Source: Curtobacterium luteum
Lineage (GTDB): Bacteria; Actinomycetota; Actinomycetes; Actinomycetales; Microbacteriaceae
Reading direction: 5' to 3'
Length of the DNA: 33,678 nt
Assembly: GCF_001475545.1 (NCBI RefSeq)
Contig: NZ_LDQC01000094.1
Span: forward strand, 1 to 33,678
Shown here: in pieces, positions 29,921 to 33,678 of the stretch
How the letters are laid out: each line of letters starts with the position of its first letter
Position numbering within the stretch: the stretch's first letter is position 1
Translations under genes and position numbers: made by a program
The notes under the pieces: model-generated
Database searches by the model: none
What the model saw: only the letters and a program-made list of their open reading frames with translations
What the model was told of the DNA's origin: nothing

Positions 29921-30810
29921 CCGCGTCGCCGCGCGTGGCGGTCCTCACCGTCACCTACAACACGGGCGAGACCATCCGGCCCTTCCTCGCGAGCGTCGCC
30001 GATGCCTCGACGACCCCGGTCGCGGTGGTGATCGCCGACAACGGATCCGCCGACCTCGACGCACTCCGGGCGATCGGCGAGTCCTACGGCGCCACGGTGG
30101 TGTCCTCGGGCGGGAACCGCGGGTACGGCGGCGGCATCGACGCGGCGCTGACGGCACTCGACGACGTCCTGCCCGACGTGCGTCCGGAGTTCCTGCTCGT
30201 CACGAACCCCGACGTCGTGCTCGGCCCCGGGTCGATCGACGAGCTCGTCCGTGCCGCTGACCGCTTGCCGGGTGCCGGGACGTTCGGTCCGCGCATCCTC
30301 GACGAGCAGGGCGACACCTACCCGTCGGCCCGACAGCTCCCGTCGCTCCGGACCGGGCTCGGGCACGCCGCGTTCTCGCGGGTGTGGCCGGCGAACCCGT
30401 GGAGTCAGCGGTACTGGTCGACGACCCAGGTCGTGGAACGCGAGGCGGGGTGGCTGTCCGGCGCGTGCTTCCTCGTCCGCGCGTCGCTGTTCCGCGAGCT
30501 CGGCGGCTTCGACGAGTCGTACTTCATGTACTTCGAGGACGTGGACCTCGGGCAGCGGGTCGGCCGCGCGGGCCACGCCAACGTGTACGTGCCCTCGGCC
30601 GTCGTCACGCACACCGGGGCGCACTCGACGTCGTCGAACCGACGCCGCATGGAGATCGAGCACCACCGCAGCGCCTACCGCTACCTGTCGCGGAAGTACC
30701 GCGCGTGGTGGCTCTGGCCGCTGCGCGTCCTGCTCCGCGCCGGGCTGTCCGTGCGGGCGCGCTGGGTGACGCGCGACGCGCATACCACATCGAGTGATCG
30801 TCAAGACTGA
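29917..30810 (+). CDS. GT2 glycosyltransferase, WbbL/rhamnosyltransferase-like
   Basis: A 297-residue predicted cytosolic enzyme. VAVLTVTYNTGETI (7-20), VIADNGSADLDAL (38-50), GGNRGYGGGIDAAL (65-78), the metal site TNPDVVLGPGS (96-106) and GGFDESYFMYFEDVDLGQRV, with the acidic cluster, are the WbbL-type series. A hydrophobic, Trp-rich end (YRAWWLWPLRVLLRAGLSV) may sit at the membrane. WbbL transfers rhamnose to a lipid-linked GlcNAc in mycobacterial wall assembly; whether this one does so is unproved, and no dTDP-rhamnose genes are in the window. Its GTG overlaps the GT4 stop and AGGAGG lies six bases upstream, a strong site, so it is translated with the GT4. Confidence 0.88.
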   Translation: MTASPRVAVLTVTYNTGETIRPFLASVADASTTPVAVVIADNGSADLDALRAIGESYGATVVSSGGNRGYGGGIDAALTALDDVLPDVRPEFLLVTNPDVVLGPGSIDELVRAADRLPGAGTFGPRILDEQGDTYPSARQLPSLRTGLGHAAFSRVWPANPWSQRYWSTTQVVEREAGWLSGACFLVRASLFRELGGFDESYFMYFEDVDLGQRVGRAGHANVYVPSAVVTHTGAHSTSSNRRRMEIEHHRSAYRYLSRKYRAWWLWPLRVLLRAGLSVRARWVTRDAHTTSSDRQD

Positions 30811-30823
30811 GGATCCACACCGG

Positions 30824-30850
30824 TAGGATGAACGGGCCGTGAACGGAAGG
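30824..30850 (+). promoter_or_regulatory. Possible promoter and ribosome-binding site of the HPr-kinase-like gene
   Basis: TAGGAT at 30824-30829 is a -10-type hexamer in the 45-base gap after the GT2 gene, and GGAAGG at 30845-30850 is five bases before the ATG at 30856. No convincing -35 is seen. The kinase gene may therefore be expressed separately from the exporter. Confidence 0.5.
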
Positions 30851-30855
30851 ACACC

Positions 30856-31935
30856 ATGGCCCCCCACCCAGAGCATGCTCGGAGCACGTCGACGTACCGC
30901 TTCTACGGCATCCTCGACATCGTCCTGCACACGGAACACGCCGGCTGGCGACGCTACTTCGACAACGAGTACGCACGCATCTCGAGCGACACCGGCGCCG
31001 ACGCGGCAGCACTGCGCGTCGACGTCCACATCACCAAGCGGCCGCCGGCTCGCCAGCCCGGCGACATCGTCCGGTCCGAGCGCTTCAAGGGGCTCTTCCG
31101 GTACTCGTACGTCATCCGCGGCATCGACACCGACCACGTCACGATCTGGTTCCGCGAGCACCCGATCGACCGCGTCTACATGAACGCGATCGGGGTGTAC
31201 CTGCAGGCGCAGGTGCTCGAGCCGATCGTCTACGCGAAGCTGCTGCAGGAGGACGTCCTGCTCCTGCACGCGGGGGGCGTGGCATCGACGGACAAGGGCT
31301 TCCTGCTCCCGGCGTACGGCGGCACCGGCAAGACCACGCTGTCGATGTCGCTCATGGCGGCGGGCTACAAGCTCCTCGGCGACGACCTGCTCTTCGTCGA
31401 GCTCCGGAGCGGCCGGGTCCACCCGTACCCGCGGCCGCTCCACGTCTTCACCTACAACATCCGGAACCTCGTCGACGCCCGCATCCCGACCAAGTACCAG
31501 GTCGCCGTCTACACGAAGAACGTGCTCCGGTGGGTGCTCGAGCGCGTGCTGCGTCGTGAGTTCCTCATCTCCACGCGCGTCCACGCGGACGAGCTCTACC
31601 CGGGCGACGTCTTCGCGACCGCCGTGCCGTACACGGCCATCGGGTTCCTCCGGAAGACCGGACCGGCGGTCGAGGAGGTGCGGATCACCGAGGACAACGT
31701 GCACGAGCTCGCCGACGCCATCGCCGCGTCCGAGGACCTCAACGACAGCATGCTCGCGATCCTCGGTCCGGACAGCCGTCGCGTCGCCGCGTTCCGGTCG
31801 CTCGAGCACGACGTCATCGTCCGCCTGCTCCGGCAGTTCGACCGGCTGCTCTACGTGAACACGCGGGCGATGGACCTCGCCCACCCCGAGCCGCTCATCG
31901 CCGAGCTCGAGCGCGGGTCGCTCGCGACCGCGTGA
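30856..31935 (+). CDS. HPr-kinase-like ATP-binding protein
   Basis: A 359-residue protein. Residues 1-125 are a variable domain. The core then follows the HprK C-terminal order: LLLHAGGVAS with His138; a P-loop LPAYGGTGKTTLS (151-163, Lys159); and GYKLLGDDLLFVEL (170-183) with the acidic pair Asp176-Asp177, the counterpart of the DD of HprK. It lacks the N-terminal domain of true HPr kinase/phosphorylases, and no HPr or other PTS gene is in the window. HprK-fold relatives are known to phosphorylate other targets, for example lasso-peptide precursors. Here it lies between a glycan ABC exporter operon and a GT-C gene, which it overlaps as GTGA. The substrate is unknown. Confidence 0.78.
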   Translation: MAPHPEHARSTSTYRFYGILDIVLHTEHAGWRRYFDNEYARISSDTGADAAALRVDVHITKRPPARQPGDIVRSERFKGLFRYSYVIRGIDTDHVTIWFREHPIDRVYMNAIGVYLQAQVLEPIVYAKLLQEDVLLLHAGGVASTDKGFLLPAYGGTGKTTLSMSLMAAGYKLLGDDLLFVELRSGRVHPYPRPLHVFTYNIRNLVDARIPTKYQVAVYTKNVLRWVLERVLRREFLISTRVHADELYPGDVFATAVPYTAIGFLRKTGPAVEEVRITEDNVHELADAIAASEDLNDSMLAILGPDSRRVAAFRSLEHDVIVRLLRQFDRLLYVNTRAMDLAHPEPLIAELERGSLATA

Positions 31936-33678
31936 CGGACGCCGCGGCGACCACGACGTCGACGGTGCCGCACACCGGGGCCGCGGAGACGGCGCCGCGC
32001 ACCGGCGCGCCGGTCCGGACGCCGCCGGGCCCGGCGCCGACGGCGGGCAGCGGAACGGAGCCGCGGCGCCGCCGGGTCCGGCCGAGCGGCGCGCACATCG
32101 CGAACGGTGCGCTGATCCTCGTCGCGGTCGTCCTGTGCGCGTCGATCGGCTACCGCTCCCGCGCGGTGACGACGAACATCGACGGTGTCTCGTACATGTC
32201 GATCGCGCGGCAGTACGCCGCCGGGGACTGGTCGGACGCCGTCAACGCCTACTGGTCGCCCCTGGTGTCCTGGCTCATGGCGCCCGTGATCGGACTCGGC
32301 CTCGGTGCGACGACCGCGTTCATGGTCGTCAACGTCGCGACGTGCGCGGCGGTGCTCGTCGTCCAGACGGCACTGCTCGTCCGAGTGACCGGACGCGGCG
32401 CGGTGGCGCTCTGGGTGAACGCCGCGACCGTGCCCGTGCTCCTCGGCAACGTCGGCCGGGACACGCCCGACCTCCTCGTGGTGCTGTGGTTCGTCCTCTT
32501 CGTCTGGGCGGTGTGGCACGCGGACCGGGCCTGGGGCGGCAGTGCACGCGCGATGGTCCTCGCCGGCGTGTTCCTCGGCGTCGTGTGCGCGTTCGGCTAC
32601 GTCGCGAAGCTGTACACGGTGCCGGTCTTCGTCGTCGTGACGCTCGTCTGGGTCGCCGTGCGGTCCCTCGGCCGGATGCCGGGCAACCGGTCGCCCCGGG
32701 CGTTCCTGGTCGTCGGGACGGCGGTGCTCGTGACCGTCCTGCTGTGCGCCCCCTGGGTCGTCGCACAGTCGCTCAAGTACGGCACGGTCACGATCGGTTC
32801 GTCGTTCGACGTCAACATCTCGAAGAAGTTCGACCCGTCCGCGGGCACCTCCGACACCGGGGACGAGTACCTCCTGCCGACACCGCCGAACGACTCCGCG
32901 GTGTCGGCGACGGAGGACCGGACGGCGTCGCTGTACGCCGCGAACACCCTCTCGGCCCCGCGGACCGGCGCGGACACCGGATCGACGGACGGCCCGAGCG
33001 CCCGGTCCGAGCGCGGCACCGGACTGCTCGACCGGCTCGACTACTACGTCTCGGCCCGCGTCGCCGCGTTCCCCTACTACGTGCAGCGCATCGTCGCCTT
33101 CGGGGCCGCGGTGATCCCGATCGGGATCGTGTTCGGTGTCGCGGTGCTCCTCGGCCTCGTGACCTGGCGCCGCCACCCGTTCGCGGTGCTCACCGGCATC
33201 GCGACCGGCGTGTACGGGCTCGGCTACGCGGCGATCACGACCGTCGAGATGGGCGGCGGGAACGCGCGCTACTACCTCCCGCTGCTCACCGGCACGCTCC
33301 TCATCGCCGGGGCGCTGCTGCCGTCGGTGTTCCGAGCGATCGGCACCGCGCGTCGGATCCGTTCGGCGATCGCGGTCGTGGCGGTCCTCGGCGTGGTCGG
33401 GGCGTCCTGGTCGCAGAACGTCTTCATGCGTGCAGCGCCGTTCTCGCCGATCACGACCGCGGGCTCCGCGGCTGCTCCGCTCGACGTGTTCGGGCCGACC
33501 CTCCGCGCGGCGGACCAGGAGCTCGTGGACGCCCTGGTCGCGCAGCAGGCGTTCCCGGAGGGCAGCAGGCTCCTCGGACGCAACTACCGGGAGACGGTGT
33601 CGATCGCCTTCGCCACGGGCGCGCAGGCCTTCGGGCGTTCCGGGCAGGACTACGACTGGCAGGACCCGTCGTTCGTCG
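31932..33678 (+). CDS. GT-C type membrane glycosyltransferase, 3' end outside the window
   Basis: The frame is open from GTG at 31932 to the window end: 582 complete codons, no stop. A Pro/Thr/Arg-rich cytoplasmic N-terminus of about 55 residues is followed by helix one (GALILVAVVLCASIGY) and an outside loop NIDGVSYMSIARQYAAGDW with YWSPLVSWLMAP; an Asp in the first loop followed by a Tyr-Trp-x-Pro stretch is the normal layout of PMT/ArnT-like GT-C enzymes that take sugars from polyprenyl phosphates. About ten further helices follow, with a long hydrophilic insertion (VNISKKFDPSAGTSDTGDEY and onward) and a soluble C-terminal part that runs out of the window. The start overlaps the HPr-kinase-like stop as GTGA, so the two are probably made together. 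Confidence 0.8.
   Translation, partial: MTDAAATTTSTVPHTGAAETAPRTGAPVRTPPGPAPTAGSGTEPRRRRVRPSGAHIANGALILVAVVLCASIGYRSRAVTTNIDGVSYMSIARQYAAGDWSDAVNAYWSPLVSWLMAPVIGLGLGATTAFMVVNVATCAAVLVVQTALLVRVTGRGAVALWVNAATVPVLLGNVGRDTPDLLVVLWFVLFVWAVWHADRAWGGSARAMVLAGVFLGVVCAFGYVAKLYTVPVFVVVTLVWVAVRSLGRMPGNRSPRAFLVVGTAVLVTVLLCAPWVVAQSLKYGTVTIGSSFDVNISKKFDPSAGTSDTGDEYLLPTPPNDSAVSATEDRTASLYAANTLSAPRTGADTGSTDGPSARSERGTGLLDRLDYYVSARVAAFPYYVQRIVAFGAAVIPIGIVFGVAVLLGLVTWRRHPFAVLTGIATGVYGLGYAAITTVEMGGGNARYYLPLLTGTLLIAGALLPSVFRAIGTARRIRSAIAVVAVLGVVGASWSQNVFMRAAPFSPITTAGSAAAPLDVFGPTLRAADQELVDALVAQQAFPEGSRLLGRNYRETVSIAFATGAQAFGRSGQDYDWQDPSFV

Overview
The window is very GC-rich actinobacterial DNA, with almost all third codon positions G or C, many GTG starts and a WhiB regulator. 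The combination of WhiB2, DUF3499, a metallopeptidase-family gene, DUF5719, an adenosylhomocysteinase, SpoIIM/RDD/DUF58 genes and a large surface-glycan locus fits a member of the Microbacteriaceae, perhaps Curtobacterium or a close relative. The genus is inferred from gene content and style, not from a search. I see no rRNA, tRNA, CRISPR array, insertion sequence or prophage. Coding density is high and no gene-free stretch exceeds 300 bases; the largest gap is about 250 bases, at 4860-5109.

Layout. (1) 1-3253: envelope genes: the 3' part of a DUF58 protein, a SpoIIM/DUF95 membrane protein and an RDD membrane protein. (2) 3381-13058: a conserved housekeeping block with ahcY, DUF3499, a metallopeptidase-like gene, DUF5719, a large glycosyltransferase/membrane protein, whiB2, galE and manA. 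A 16-bp minisatellite lies just upstream of ahcY, and a sigma-70-like promoter overlapped by a perfect palindrome precedes whiB2. (3) 13101-22104: glycan assembly with two O-antigen-ligase-like proteins, a GT-C-like membrane protein, a polyprenol-phosphate-mannose synthase, a two-domain GT2-GT4 glycosyltransferase and a further GT-B enzyme. (4) 22204-25262: a lipoprotein and, coupled to it, an 811-residue secreted protein with a cysteine-rich N-terminal domain and five repeats of about 100 residues. (5) 25501-33678: an ABC glycan export operon (Wzm, then Wzt with a C-terminal glycan-binding-type domain), three glycosyltransferases, an HPr-kinase-like protein and a GT-C membrane protein cut by the window end.

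How the genes may work together. ManA supplies mannose-6-phosphate toward GDP-mannose, and GalE supplies UDP-galactose. The cytoplasmic glycosyltransferases build a lipid-linked glycan that Wzm/Wzt exports. The Dpm1-type synthase makes polyprenyl-phosphate-mannose, a possible donor for the GT-C proteins outside the membrane. The ligase-like proteins would polymerise the glycan or attach it to the envelope. The HPr-kinase-like protein has no HPr gene beside it in this window; a role in modifying the glycan or a glycan enzyme is my speculation and the most interesting lead here. A second window-wide pattern is that many genes outside the operons have a -10-like hexamer exactly six bases before the start codon, suggesting widespread leaderless transcription.
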